From Tritrichomonas foetus (taxonomy: Eukaryota > Parabasalia > Tritrichomonadida > Tritrichomonadidae): a stretch of DNA of 64,000 nt. Position 1 is the first letter of the stretch; every line of letters begins with the position of its first letter. The position numbers and the translations under genes are program-made. The notes beneath the pieces were generated by a model, which saw nothing but the letters and a program-made list of their open reading frames with translations, had not been told where the DNA came from and made no database searches. The DNA is taken from positions 22,501 to 86,500 of the forward strand of contig MLAK01000197.1 in assembly GCA_001839685.1 (NCBI GenBank). Direction: 5' to 3'. Of the stretch, positions 1-10,454 are shown piece by piece.

Positions 1-1
1 A

Positions 2-3000
2 AAAGGGATTGGAATTGCACAAGATCCAACAAAATCTGCAAGATATATGCACAAAGCTGCAGAGGATGGAATTATCGATGCACAATATCGATATGCACGT
101 GTCCTTGAAAAAGGAACTGGTGATAAAGAACAGAGACTTCGTGAATCTTATAAGTATCTCCAAAAAGCAGCAGATGCTAATGATCCAAATTCTCTTCATT
201 CTATTCGAAAGGCACAGTATTATTTTGGTGTTTATAATGAAAAGAAATTTGGATGTGACAAACAAGATATTTCTAAAGCATTTGCTTATTATCAAAAATC
301 AGTCGATAATGGATACTTTAAACCAGAAAACAGACTTGGTGCAATTTATGAAATTGGATTTAATGGACAGCCACCAGATCAAGAAAAAGCTATGCAACAT
401 TATAAAGTTGCTGCAGATAATGATGAAAAAGAAGGATGTTTTAACTATGCACACTGTCTCTATGATAATGGTCAATATCCAGCAGCCGCAGATTATTATC
501 AACGTGCAGCTGATTCGGATAAGAAAATTAGATATCGCTCCTCATATAATCTTGCCCTTATGCTTGAATCGGGTGAAAATATACCAAAAGATATTGAAGG
601 TGCTATTAAATACTATACTATTGCTGCAGAGGGTAAAATTAAGGGTGCTCAATATAACCTTGCCCGTCTCTTTCAAGGTCTTGATGGTGTGAAACCAAAT
701 TACAAAGAATCTGCGAAATGGTTTAAATGTGCAGCAGATCAAGGACATGTAAAAGCATGCTTTTATACTGCTAAATCATTTGATTCAGGTCGTGGTACTG
801 AAAAAAGTAATGAAAATGCCTTTAAGTATTACCAAAAAGCTGCAAATGATCCAAAAGAGCCACATATTGAGTCTTGTTACAGGTGTGCTATGATGGAAAT
901 CAAACAGATTGGTACTACTGAAAAAGCCGACATTGAAAGATGTCTTAGAATTGCTGATGAAAATGGTCATGTTCATGCTAAGGCAATGATTGGCGCTTTA
1001 ATGTATGAAGGTAAACATTTTCAAAAGGATCAAGAAAAAGCTATCAATTTCTATCTTAAACCAATTGCTTTAGGAAATCCTGAACATCCAGACTACATTG
1101 CCGCATACTATTATGCTCTTTCAATTAAAGAATCCAGTCCACCTGAAGCTGCTGGATATTTTCGAAAATCAGCAGATACAACTGGTGAAAAAGATGATGA
1201 TTTACGCTGTTATGAAAAAGAATATGGTAATCCAAACAAATCAGGTTATTATCTTGCACAGTTTGAATTTGCACAAATGTGCCATGAAGGAAAAGGAACG
1301 TCTAAAGATGACAAACTTGCATTTCAATACTATCAAAAAGCTGCTGATCAAAACCATCGTGAATCATGTTTTCAGACAGCAAATATGTTTTTAAATGGTG
1401 TTGGAACTTCTGTTGATAAGAAACTTGCTTATGTTTACATGGAAAGAGCAGCACGATTAAAGCATAAAGAAGCAAGTTATCATTATGGTAAAGCTTGTTA
1501 TTATGGTGATAAAGAAGCTGAAATTGTAGTTAATGAAAAAGAAGCAGCTAAATATTTGAAGATTGCTGCCAAAGCAGATATTACAGATGGAATGTACCTT
1601 TATGCTATGTGTCTTGATAAAGGTTTTGGTGTTGACGAAAATGCAAAAGAAGCACTCAAATGCTTCGATAAAGCCGCAGATAAGGGTCATGTTGAAGCAT
1701 CATACCAATCTGGCGTTTTTGCTGCTCACTCACGTGGTTCATCATCACGTGATTACCAGAAGGCCATCAAAAGATTTAATTTTGCAATTGATAAAGAGAA
1801 TCATAAGAATTCTTTATTCCAAAAAGGACTTCTTTTCGAATATGGAAGAACTAATGAAAAAAATATTCCTGATTATAATGAAGCTGAAGCTCTTTATAAG
1901 AAAGCTAAAACTGATGATGCACAGTATCGACTTTTGCTATTCCTTCTTGATGGAAAAGGAAGCCATACAGATTCACCAAATCCAATGAAAGCAATTGAAG
2001 GAATTAATGAAATGCGCGAAAATAAGAAACATCCAGGTGCTACAGGTAAATATGGTGAAATTTTGTATTATGGCTACTATAATGTCAAGAAAAATCGAAA
2101 ACAAGGCCTTAAAATTATAATTGAAGCTGCAAACTTAGAAGATCCTTATGCTATGGCTTTATATGGTATGATGCTTAATCGTGGTATTAAACCTGTTACA
2201 CAAGATCCATTCACAGCCAATATTTACTTGAGGAAATCAGCAGATCTTGATGAACCATTTGCTCAAACATTATATGGTAATAATCTTGAAACCAATACTG
2301 GATTCCCTCAAGGAACGCCAACACAATATAAATATGCTGCTTTCTATTATTTACGAGCAATCGAACAAGGAAATCCGTATGCAAAATATTATTATGGATC
2401 ACTTTTGCTTGAAGGAGCACCAAAGGGATGTCGCATGATTCCAGAAACAGGTAGTTTTATTGATCAATATGGAAACCAAATTTCTGACGCTGTTCCAATG
2501 GATCCAGCCACAGCAAAAATTTTATTGAAGGAAGCTTCGGATGCAGACATTCTTCAAGCACATACAAAATTAGGTAGAATTTATAAATATGAAAATAATT
2601 GTGAATATCTTACATTATTCCAAAAAGCTGCACATCAAGGTGATGCCTCTGCAGCACAAGAACTAGGTGATGTTTATCTTACTGGTGATTCCTCTATTAA
2701 CCCATCTGTTTTACCAAATATGGCACTTGCTGCGAAATATTACAAATATTCAGCAGAAGCCGGTTATTTCAAAGGTCAATTTAATTATGCAATGCTACTT
2801 TTCCGTGTCAAATCACCAAACTATCGTGAAAAAAGAAAAGAAGCTTTCCATTACATGAAATTAGCAGCTGAACAAAATGATCCAGAAGCTTTACATACTC
2901 TTGGAATGTGGTATGAACGTGGCTTTGGTGTAGATGATGAAATGAAAAATAATTTACATCAGCGTTATGTTGAAGCCTATAAATGCTACACAGAAGCAGT

Positions 3001-3487
3001 TAGACATGGTTTACAAGAAGCACGAATAGGATTATTTAGATTATACGACACTGGACGAGGTTTTAATGGACAGCGTGGTCCAGACAATGCTGCACGCCAC
3101 TTGAAAGCTGCTTCAGATCATAGAGATGGAATTGCGACTGTTATGCTTGCTGATTATTATTTCAATAAACGATATGATGGCGTCTATAATCCTGATCAAG
3201 CCATTTTAATACTGAAAGAACCAGTATCACAAGGAAACTTAGAATGTATTGCTCGTGCTGGAGCAATGATTGCACGTGGAAATGGACTTCAAGCCGATCA
3301 AGTGAAAGGAAAAGAATTCATTATGAAAGCTGTAGAGAATAACTGTCCACGTGGCTTTTATGAGCTTGCTCGATTATATGAAGATGGTATTGGTGTAGAA
3401 GGAATGGATGATAGAGCTATTTCTGATGCAATCTGGAAAAATTATGAGCTTGCTGCACATGGACGATGTTTGGATGGATGTTATTAA
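2..3487 (+). CDS. Sel1-like repeat protein, 5'-truncated, ends at premature in-frame TAA
   Basis: The frame is open from the left edge, so the true start lies outside the window; the first ATG inside is at 47. About 1160 codons are almost entirely Sel1-like repeats (TPR-related helical hairpins of about 36 residues) with the usual A..Y...AA..G...A pattern and G.GV.KD turns, for example GFGVDENAKEALKCFDKAADKGH near residue 540 of the in-window part, seen here in short form as AADKGHVEAS. Sel1 repeats are protein-binding scaffolds; in trichomonads they form a large family. The frame stops at TAA 3485-3487, yet the same frame continues with the same repeats to 4216, so the stop is probably a nonsense change or sequence error in a gene of about 1400 residues. 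No signal peptide or membrane segment is visible in the part seen. Partner and cellular role are unknown. Confidence 0.85.
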   Translation, partial: KGIGIAQDPTKSARYMHKAAEDGIIDAQYRYARVLEKGTGDKEQRLRESYKYLQKAADANDPNSLHSIRKAQYYFGVYNEKKFGCDKQDISKAFAYYQKSVDNGYFKPENRLGAIYEIGFNGQPPDQEKAMQHYKVAADNDEKEGCFNYAHCLYDNGQYPAAADYYQRAADSDKKIRYRSSYNLALMLESGENIPKDIEGAIKYYTIAAEGKIKGAQYNLARLFQGLDGVKPNYKESAKWFKCAADQGHVKACFYTAKSFDSGRGTEKSNENAFKYYQKAANDPKEPHIESCYRCAMMEIKQIGTTEKADIERCLRIADENGHVHAKAMIGALMYEGKHFQKDQEKAINFYLKPIALGNPEHPDYIAAYYYALSIKESSPPEAAGYFRKSADTTGEKDDDLRCYEKEYGNPNKSGYYLAQFEFAQMCHEGKGTSKDDKLAFQYYQKAADQNHRESCFQTANMFLNGVGTSVDKKLAYVYMERAARLKHKEASYHYGKACYYGDKEAEIVVNEKEAAKYLKIAAKADITDGMYLYAMCLDKGFGVDENAKEALKCFDKAADKGHVEASYQSGVFAAHSRGSSSRDYQKAIKRFNFAIDKENHKNSLFQKGLLFEYGRTNEKNIPDYNEAEALYKKAKTDDAQYRLLLFLLDGKGSHTDSPNPMKAIEGINEMRENKKHPGATGKYGEILYYGYYNVKKNRKQGLKIIIEAANLEDPYAMALYGMMLNRGIKPVTQDPFTANIYLRKSADLDEPFAQTLYGNNLETNTGFPQGTPTQYKYAAFYYLRAIEQGNPYAKYYYGSLLLEGAPKGCRMIPETGSFIDQYGNQISDAVPMDPATAKILLKEASDADILQAHTKLGRIYKYENNCEYLTLFQKAAHQGDASAAQELGDVYLTGDSSINPSVLPNMALAAKYYKYSAEAGYFKGQFNYAMLLFRVKSPNYREKRKEAFHYMKLAAEQNDPEALHTLGMWYERGFGVDDEMKNNLHQRYVEAYKCYTEAVRHGLQEARIGLFRLYDTGRGFNGQRGPDNAARHLKAASDHRDGIATVMLADYYFNKRYDGVYNPDQAILILKEPVSQGNLECIARAGAMIARGNGLQADQVKGKEFIMKAVENNCPRGFYELARLYEDGIGVEGMDDRAISDAIWKNYELAAHGRCLDGCY

Positions 3488-4216
3488 TATGCTCTTCGAT
3501 GTGAAACACAATATAAAAATGGAAGATTCGCAAAGGATATCAAAGATCCAAACGCGCCTGCTGAAGATCGACTTAAAACATATCTTAAATTAGCCATCAA
3601 ATATTATCATTTTGCTGCTAATCAATTCCATCCTGAGTCATGTTTCAAATACGCTGAATACTTGTTTAACAAACCAGATCAAACTGAACAAGAACGTGAA
3701 GATGCATGGATTTTTGCAAATGACGCTAAAGATTTAGGATCAGAAAATGGTGCAGCTATATATGCAAACCAATTAGTTCTATGTGATCCAAACAGATGGG
3801 AAGAAGCTAAACACATCCTTGAAGAAAATATCTCTTCGCCTATGGCGAAATGCTATTTGGCATTCCTTTATATAAATAGGAAGATTAAAGGAATTTCTAA
3901 TGAAGAGGCAGCCATGACCGCAGAGAAACTCATTCGTGAAGTAATTAGATCTGATTATGCTGAAGGAATTTGTGATATTGGAATTTATTACTGTTCTCTG
4001 AATGATAAGGCGCAAAATTCAGATGGAAGACAATATTTAGAAATTGCTTATTCAATGAACTGTGCAAGAGCGGCTCGACAACTCGCAAAACTTCGGGGAG
4101 ACACAGATGTCGTCGTTGATGATCAACCAAAGAGTAAATTGCCAGCCTATAGTCCACCACCAATGCTGGAATCAAACAAACCATTACTGGCAGCCCAACC
4201 AGCGGCAGCCCCTTAA
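3488..4216 (+). pseudogene. C-terminal continuation of the Sel1-repeat gene after the in-frame stop
   Basis: The 242 codons directly after TAA 3485-3487 stay in the same frame and read YALRCETQYKNGRF, then further Sel1/TPR-like hairpins (KYYHFAANQFHPESCFKYAEY; YLEIAYSMNCARAARQLAKL) and a Pro/Ala-rich tail ending QPAAAP. No ATG occurs until well inside this conserved-looking stretch, which argues against an independent gene; a model starting at 3662 would need a TTG start. I read it as the end of the upstream gene. It is expressed only if the stop is an error, is suppressed, or differs in other strains. The terminal TAA is followed by A, giving TAAA, which in Trichomonas vaginalis is the usual polyadenylation signal overlapping the stop. 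Confidence 0.75.
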
Positions 4217-4401
4217 AGATGGTTCATTAAAAATCATTAATTTATTTTTTATCTATTTATAAATTTGTTTATCATTCAAAGAAATATTTTTTGATCAATT
4301 TACTCATCTGATTGTTCTTGAAACTTTAAATAATTGTGATTTCACCATTTTCTTCATTCTATCACAAGTTTTTTAAAACAACTTTTTCTATGATTTATTA
4401 A

Positions 4402-4427
4402 GGTCATTTTTTTCAAATATAAGGTCA
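4402..4427 (+). promoter_or_regulatory. Paired GGTCA elements before the HMG-box gene
   Basis: GGTCA at 4402-4406 and 4423-4427, the second 8 bp from the ATG at 4435. The same five bases occur twice just before the HECT gene at 14288. The motif is not one I know from trichomonad promoters, so this is only a candidate. Confidence 0.25.
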
Positions 4428-4434
4428 ATTAGTA

Positions 4435-4974
4435 ATGAAATCTGTTCAACCCAATGATCTTGATGAATCTCAATTCAATGCTTGGAATGAATACAAAATC
4501 AAAAGGACCTACGAAATTAAGAAGAATAACTTCGACAAAAAGCAATTCCAAAAATATGATATTGAAAAAAAGTTATGGCTTGAATTTTTAGCATATAGAA
4601 ATGCTTTTCTGGCAAAGGAAAAAAATCCTTTTATAAATGAGCTTGATTTTGCATATTATACCCGGTCTTTTGGGCCAGATACTCATAATTTATTGAGAAG
4701 CTTTAATCATGAAACAATTTCTATTTCTCCTTTCGATCCTCCTCATACTGAAATTGTCGCAAAGGCCGCCACGAAGACAAAAGTGAAGAAACCACTGTCT
4801 TTGTATAATTTTTATTTCAAAAAAAGATTGGAGGAATTAAGATTCCAAAATAAATCTTTAACAATTCAAGAAATATCAAGGGCTATTGGAATTGAGTGGA
4901 GATCAAAATCCATTTCTGAAAAAGAGAAAATCGAAGAGGATTATTTTGTTGAATTTGGTATCAGGCCAAATTGA
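4435..4974 (+). CDS. HMG-box protein
   Basis: A 179-residue basic protein. Residues about 117-172 read as an HMG box: KKPLSLYNFYFKKR at the start, a central LTIQEISRAIGIEWRS and the closing SEKEKIEEDYF, matching the three-helix pattern K.P...Y..F...R......P.....E.....G..W..LS..EK. HMG boxes bind and bend DNA, so a nuclear, chromatin or transcription role is inferred. The first 110 residues are Lys/Tyr-rich and might be a second very degenerate box (W.EFLAYRNAF), but I cannot support that firmly. The ATG at 4435 is preceded by two GGTCA elements at 4402 and 4423. The gene converges with the TKL kinase across a 507-bp spacer. Confidence 0.72.
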   Translation: MKSVQPNDLDESQFNAWNEYKIKRTYEIKKNNFDKKQFQKYDIEKKLWLEFLAYRNAFLAKEKNPFINELDFAYYTRSFGPDTHNLLRSFNHETISISPFDPPHTEIVAKAATKTKVKKPLSLYNFYFKKRLEELRFQNKSLTIQEISRAIGIEWRSKSISEKEKIEEDYFVEFGIRPN

Positions 4975-5481
4975 TGATTTGGAAAGATATGATTGAATTA
5001 TGCATTGCTGTTTATGTTGTTTGTTAGTAAATTGTATATTTTTAATTCATCTATTTCAAAAGAGAATATTTTATCACTTTCCCATTATTCACTTGTTTTT
5101 AGAGTAATCATTAAAGCGATTTTATGAAAGAAAGCTTTCGATCTTCAAAGACTTGTTAGTAACAAGTCTATACACATTATAATAAATTCATAAATTTAAC
5201 TCCAATACTTCAACTATTGGTTAAATAATTGGTATATTGCTTTAGATAAATATCCATCAAATCATTTCTTTGTATGGATTAGAATTTTCAATATTCTTTC
5301 ATTTGTGAGTAAGACTGTTCTTTGAGATAAAAAGATGAAAAAACAAGAGAGAATATAAGAGATAGAATTTATTTATCAGAACTTTAATAAACAATAAACA
5401 AAAGACAACAAAATATAATTAATATTTTGATAATCATCACTTCTTACTTTAAAGCACAAAAAAACATTTAATAGAATGTAA
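4975..5481. other. Convergent intergenic spacer with a palindrome
   Basis: AT-rich 3' flank shared by the HMG-box gene and the TKL kinase gene. No ORF or RNA gene is apparent. It contains a near-perfect palindrome at 5149-5169 (10-bp arms around a single G) and a short GAAAGCTTTC palindrome at 5130-5139. Confidence 0.5.
5149..5169. repeat. Inverted repeat, 10-bp arms, 1-nt spacer
   Basis: Left arm AGACTTGTTA, centre G, right arm TAACAAGTCT: perfect complement. It lies between two convergent genes, where a hairpin could help 3'-end formation, but a one-base loop is too small for an ideal RNA hairpin and chance occurrence is possible in such AT-rich DNA. Confidence 0.45.
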
Positions 5482-8400
5482 TTAAGGAGCTAATGGAGTA
5501 TCTTGGATTGCTGTCAAATTCATGTATGAATTGCATGCTTTGATGAAGTTATCAATCTTCTCGATTATTTTTGTTTTATTGGGAGGTATCATTTCAATTA
5601 CATTTTTGGCAAAATCGACAATTTTTGTTTGCTTCAAAAATTGATCAATTTTCACTGGTCCTCCAAGCAAATGTTGGATTGTTGAAAGTGCGGCAGTGAT
5701 GATTTTCGGATGATGATACCCAGGATATTTAAGAACTTGATTAACTGCTGTTAAGACACTGTTTGCCATTTCGCCACTTGCTGAAAGTTTCTTCACGTCA
5801 ACAGATTTAAGGAGACGTAAAGACTGGAGAACAATTAGAGGTGCTTCTTGTTTAGTGAAACGAAGAACATAGACTTGTAAATCACGTGTCTGAACACAAA
5901 GTGGAGCTTTTTTAACTAAAGCAACAAGTGTATCCAAAATCTTTTCTTTTGATGACATATCATAAAGAAGACTTTGAAGAAGACAAGATGCAATTAAAGG
6001 AATTTGTGGGATATCTGTATCATATCTCATTGCATTCCTTATAATTGTATAAGATGCATTCAAATCAACAGACGACGACAAAAAGTGTTGAACGAAAAGT
6101 TCAAAAACATCATTTTTCTGTAAAATTTTACAACCAGTTTTATGGGTTGACATTGAAAGAATTAATCTTACTGATGAATTAATTAATTGCTGTTCAGATG
6201 TGAAAGACGATGATAATAAATGAATTATTCCATCCATTGTACTTGTTTTACGAACATCTTTGCAAAACTGCCTTGAAATTGTCAAAGCCGCAAATATTTG
6301 AAGTCTTTGGTTATTACAACATCTCATATCAAGTAAAGCAGAGATAATTTCATGGTTTGCAAGAATTGGCGGCGATGCAGCTCTTCGTGCAATACAGAAG
6401 AATAAGAACAAAGGTGCTGATAAATGTTGTTTTTCTTTCAGACAGTTACAAAGAAGATCGAGAAGTTTGGCGTTTTGTGCAAGTTGGTCAAAAATAGTTT
6501 GATCACGTGTATCAATGTTTATGATTAAGTTATTTAGTGCTTCAGAAAGATCTGAATATTTCATAGCTTCAAGAATGTTCATTACAAGAACGGGTAAATT
6601 TTCTATATCTTTTTGCAGTAATTTAATAATGCAATGAACAAAATTTGGACTTACTGCATAATCCAATGATATAAAACTAGCAAAATGACGAAGATCTGCT
6701 TTTTCTTTAACTTGAAGTTCATCCAATTTATTTGAACAAATTTCAATTAATTGTGTAACAGAATTAAAAGTTTTTTGATTATCAATTTTTGATACAGGAA
6801 TAGTTCGTAAGATTTGACTGATTCTTGGAATGTATGGAATTAATAAATTTCTGTCGAATCTTGTTAATAATTGAATAACAATGCCATCAGGTGTTGGATC
6901 ATTATCACCTAATAAAGAAACAATAATACCAAGTGAGTCTTTAATTGTAGGAATGAGTGGTTGTGACATTTTTGTTGCAAATGTTAAAGCAGCAGTTAAA
7001 GACTCAGTTGAATGTTCTTTTAATGCTTCTTGGAACATAATTCTTCCTCCTTGATGAAGGAATGTTGCAAAATCATTACTATCATCTGCTTTCAGAATTG
7101 CAGAAGCAAGTAAAAGAGTTGAAGCATAGTGTTTTTCAGGCGTTTGAACAAGTTCGTAAAGAATGTTACTTTCTCGAAGTGTGTTTTGCAATTCAGCATC
7201 CATATTATTAACAATAAAATTAACAACACTATCAAAATATTCAGGTCTCTTCTTATGTAACACATCAAATAAATAAGTTTCATTTAAAGGTGGGCAATAT
7301 CTTTCTTTCTCAATTTGCTCACAATCAATTTTTTCAGTTCCACGGAAGAATATCTGACCATTTCGAAACATTGCAACAATATCTTTGAATGTTGGTCTTT
7401 CTTTTGGATTTTTGCTCCAACATTGTGTGATTAGTTTCTTTAAACCTTTTGGTGATTCTTGTGGAAGTGGAAGACGCCAGTTATTTCGAACAACATGATC
7501 GTAAATTTCAACTGGCTGTAAATCACTGAAAGGAATTCGATTTAAAAGCATTTCCCAAAGAACAATAGCATATGAATAAACATCAACTTGACTATTATAA
7601 TGAATTCTTGCAAGAATTTCAGGTGCCGTGTAATTTGGTGTTCCAACGCCACCCCAGAGTTGTTCTTTGTTTTTCATATTACCACTAAGACCAAAATCTG
7701 CTACACAAGCATTATTATGTGCATCTAAAAGAATATTTAATGTTTTTAAATCACGATGAACGATTGATTGACTATGTAAATATTCCATACCAAGGGCCAC
7801 TTGATATGCTATCTTTGTGAGTTCTTGTGCGTCCAATTTTGGTTCGTCTTTTCGTGGACGATGAAGGCGATCAAATAATGAACGACCAGAGCAAAATCTT
7901 GTAATAATTCTGAAAGGGAATTCAATATGAGCACCAACAAGCTTTAAAACATTTGAATGTTTGATTGAATGCATGGTCATTATTTCAACATAAAATGATA
8001 AAGTTGAATTTGAAGAAATCCTGTCAATTCTAACTTCTTTAACTGCTACAACTTCAGATGTCTTTAAAAATGTACCTTTCATAACTGTTCCAAACCCACC
8101 AGATCCTAATTTATCACCTGGTTCAATTTCAATTTCATTGTCGTTGATATTAATGTTACTTATTTCGCGTAATTTACTCGAAATTTTTTCATTTTGTGAT
8201 TTGGTCAAATATAAGCCTTTCCTCATAATCACATTAATTCGATCTTCGATTTTCTTCTTTTCTGTTTCATTTGTTGTTGAGTAGTTCTTCAGGTACTTCA
8301 GAATTTGCTTATGATCAACGCATTGATTTTGATCGTCGTTTGATTCTGTAAAATTGACTTTGAAATGCTCACCAAATTTATCCGAAAAATGATGGCATGT

Positions 8401-8784
8401 TTCGACGAGCCTTGCGCGAAAGGCAAATATTTGATTTGGGTAATATAATTCGTCATCGCAGTGATTGATTACAACATTTTCAAACCAATTGTCATTATCG
8501 AGTTCGGCAAAAAGCGACAAAAAATCTCGTGCAATTGATTCAACCTGTTCGATAAATGGAAGATCATCTTCGGAAATCGAATTAATTGGCTCTTTTGAAA
8601 GTAAAGAAATCGTATGATGAATTAATTTTCCGACACTGACAGAAGTTGTACTATAGACTAGACCTGAGGCATTCTGGAGCTTTTCTTGGATTTCTTCATT
8701 GAGCTTTACTAAATCGGCAATCCTTTTTTCCATATAAAATGAATGTTCAAATTTAGGGAAATCTATCGTCTTGTCACTTTTCAC
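5482..8784 (-). CDS. TKL-type protein kinase with helical-repeat C-terminal half
   Basis: 1100 residues. Residues 1-220 form an N-terminal helical region often seen before trichomonad and Entamoeba TKL kinase domains. The kinase domain spans about 222-475: Gly loop GSGGFGTV near 226, VAVK lysine K249, HRDLKTLN with catalytic D345, DFG with D363, APE near 391 and a CW..NP..RPTF ending typical of tyrosine-kinase-like kinases. All catalytic residues are present, so it should be active on Ser/Thr (or Tyr). From about 480 to the end is a long alpha-helical region that looks like armadillo/HEAT repeats, with no known motif; it probably recruits substrates or scaffolds. No membrane segment is seen. 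Upstream, the start faces the Rab-like gene divergently across about 220 bp. Confidence 0.93.
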   Translation of the reverse strand: MKSDKTIDFPKFEHSFYMEKRIADLVKLNEEIQEKLQNASGLVYSTTSVSVGKLIHHTISLLSKEPINSISEDDLPFIEQVESIARDFLSLFAELDNDNWFENVVINHCDDELYYPNQIFAFRARLVETCHHFSDKFGEHFKVNFTESNDDQNQCVDHKQILKYLKNYSTTNETEKKKIEDRINVIMRKGLYLTKSQNEKISSKLREISNININDNEIEIEPGDKLGSGGFGTVMKGTFLKTSEVVAVKEVRIDRISSNSTLSFYVEIMTMHSIKHSNVLKLVGAHIEFPFRIITRFCSGRSLFDRLHRPRKDEPKLDAQELTKIAYQVALGMEYLHSQSIVHRDLKTLNILLDAHNNACVADFGLSGNMKNKEQLWGGVGTPNYTAPEILARIHYNSQVDVYSYAIVLWEMLLNRIPFSDLQPVEIYDHVVRNNWRLPLPQESPKGLKKLITQCWSKNPKERPTFKDIVAMFRNGQIFFRGTEKIDCEQIEKERYCPPLNETYLFDVLHKKRPEYFDSVVNFIVNNMDAELQNTLRESNILYELVQTPEKHYASTLLLASAILKADDSNDFATFLHQGGRIMFQEALKEHSTESLTAALTFATKMSQPLIPTIKDSLGIIVSLLGDNDPTPDGIVIQLLTRFDRNLLIPYIPRISQILRTIPVSKIDNQKTFNSVTQLIEICSNKLDELQVKEKADLRHFASFISLDYAVSPNFVHCIIKLLQKDIENLPVLVMNILEAMKYSDLSEALNNLIINIDTRDQTIFDQLAQNAKLLDLLCNCLKEKQHLSAPLFLFFCIARRAASPPILANHEIISALLDMRCCNNQRLQIFAALTISRQFCKDVRKTSTMDGIIHLLSSSFTSEQQLINSSVRLILSMSTHKTGCKILQKNDVFELFVQHFLSSSVDLNASYTIIRNAMRYDTDIPQIPLIASCLLQSLLYDMSSKEKILDTLVALVKKAPLCVQTRDLQVYVLRFTKQEAPLIVLQSLRLLKSVDVKKLSASGEMANSVLTAVNQVLKYPGYHHPKIITAALSTIQHLLGGPVKIDQFLKQTKIVDFAKNVIEMIPPNKTKIIEKIDNFIKACNSYMNLTAIQDTPLAP

Positions 8785-9004
8785 ATATTTCCATGTTTTT
8801 TTGTGTGATTCAAAAAATTGGTTTATCCGAAAGAATTGGTATCTAATCTGTTATAATAGACCATAAATATTTATGTTAAAACGAGATATCAACACTAAAT
8901 AGACTTTAACAAGAAATTGTCAATAGAAAGATTGAAAAAGAAATGATTAATAGTTGATGATAGGAAGGAGCACGTTTATTTTGATCGGATTTGTGGAAAA
9001 AAAA

Positions 9005-9586
9005 ATGAATCAACAATCACTAAAAGTCATCTTCGTTGGATCTTCATCGGTCGGGAAAACATCTTTATTGAATGCGTTTAAGGGAAAAGAAAACAGTACT
9101 GAAACAACTGCCACCATTTCGCCAGAAAATGTTAAAAAAACAGTCGTAAATTCCAGAAACATTCGAATTCAACTGGACATCTGGGATACTGCCGGCCAAG
9201 AAAAGTATCAAGCAATTGGAGCAATATATTATCGCGGAGCAGATGTTGCACTTCTTTGCTATGATTTCGAAAATCGGAATGACATCAATAAATGGATCGA
9301 CAGAATTTTGGAAGTCACTCCAAATTGCATCATTGTTCTTGTTATTACCAAAAAAGACGAACTTTCGGACGACCAAATAGACGAAATGGAAACAATCGCA
9401 GATAATATAATTAAAGTTCAAAATAATGTAAAAATGTGTTTTGTTACTTCAGCACTAAAGAAATACAAAGTTGATGAATTATTTGGTTATGTTGCTGATT
9501 GTGAAGCTGATCATAACTCGACAGCAACTATCAAAGATATTAATACAAAAGGACAAAAGAAAAAAGATGATGGATGTTGTGGTTAA
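9005..9586 (+). CDS. Rab-like small GTPase
   Basis: I chose ATG 9005 (193 residues), because it places MNQQSLKVIFVG just before the P-loop as in other Rab proteins; ATG 8954 would add 17 unneeded residues. Motifs: P-loop GSSSVGKTS, switch II WDTAGQE, G5-like TSALKK and a C-terminal CCG that suggests Rab-type geranylgeranylation on two cysteines. The G4 guanine-specificity motif is TKKD where NKxD is expected, and G5 is SAL rather than SAK. Rab GTPases switch between GDP and GTP forms to direct vesicle traffic. Trichomonads carry very large Rab families with divergent members. The diverged G4 could change nucleotide affinity; this is inferred, not shown. Confidence 0.92.
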   Translation: MNQQSLKVIFVGSSSVGKTSLLNAFKGKENSTETTATISPENVKKTVVNSRNIRIQLDIWDTAGQEKYQAIGAIYYRGADVALLCYDFENRNDINKWIDRILEVTPNCIIVLVITKKDELSDDQIDEMETIADNIIKVQNNVKMCFVTSALKKYKVDELFGYVADCEADHNSTATIKDINTKGQKKKDDGCCG

Positions 9587-10454
9587 ATGATTAATTCACT
9601 AATATGAAATGTGATGTTTCGAATATGAAAGATAAAGTTTTAGTAAAAATGGAATATGATGTGAAATGATCCAACATCAAGTGATTTTCTTATTCGCTTT
9701 ATTTCTAAAATTCCAATTGGCAAAAGTATAGTTAAGAGAAGCGGCTTTATTTATGTCTAATATCATTGAGCATTCGTATTCTCTGCATCTATTATGTCTA
9801 ACAATCATAACTTATGATTCATATATTTTTTCTAATTGTCTACATTTTTGAAAATGTCATGTTTCAAGGATTTCACAATCAATTCTTGATAAGATTATAT
9901 TTTTCATCCGCATAATGACCAAAAATTAAACTAGAATATCAAATTCACATGAATAATAGACTAAATAGTGATCACAATTAGTATTATTTCAAAATATGAT
10001 ATTTTTGATTTTCAATTCATGAATCTTTGACTAATTTGGTCCAAAAAATTGCAAACATATGGTATTTCGCAAAATATTTTTGTTATTTTCCAAAGTAAAA
10101 AAAAAACACAACTGCATAAGAATGGAAAAACTTACAAAACTAAACTATTAATCTACTATTGATTACACTTTTTTGGGAATAAAAATGTCGAATAGTGATC
10201 ATTCACTTTCTATCATGAAAGGTTTGAAATTTTCATTAATATAATATGGTATCAAAATATAAAATCTGAAATCAGGAACATAAATATAATGAACTTAAAA
10301 ATCTAAGTTCAGGGTGAATAGTAGAAAAGAAAAATGAACAATACTCATGATTATAATGATTCGCTTTCTGCTTTATTGAGAATTTTTGAAACCTTAAATG
10401 GCCAACACATCCAAAAGTTGGTCGATTGACCAGATATAAGTTCAAAATTTCCAC
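9587..10454. other. Intergenic spacer
   Basis: 868 bp of AT-rich DNA between two same-strand genes with no convincing ORF, tRNA or repeat. Just upstream of the next gene, 10420-10431 reads GGTCGATTGACC, an almost symmetrical GGTC/GACC pair 24 bp before the ATG. Confidence 0.45.
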
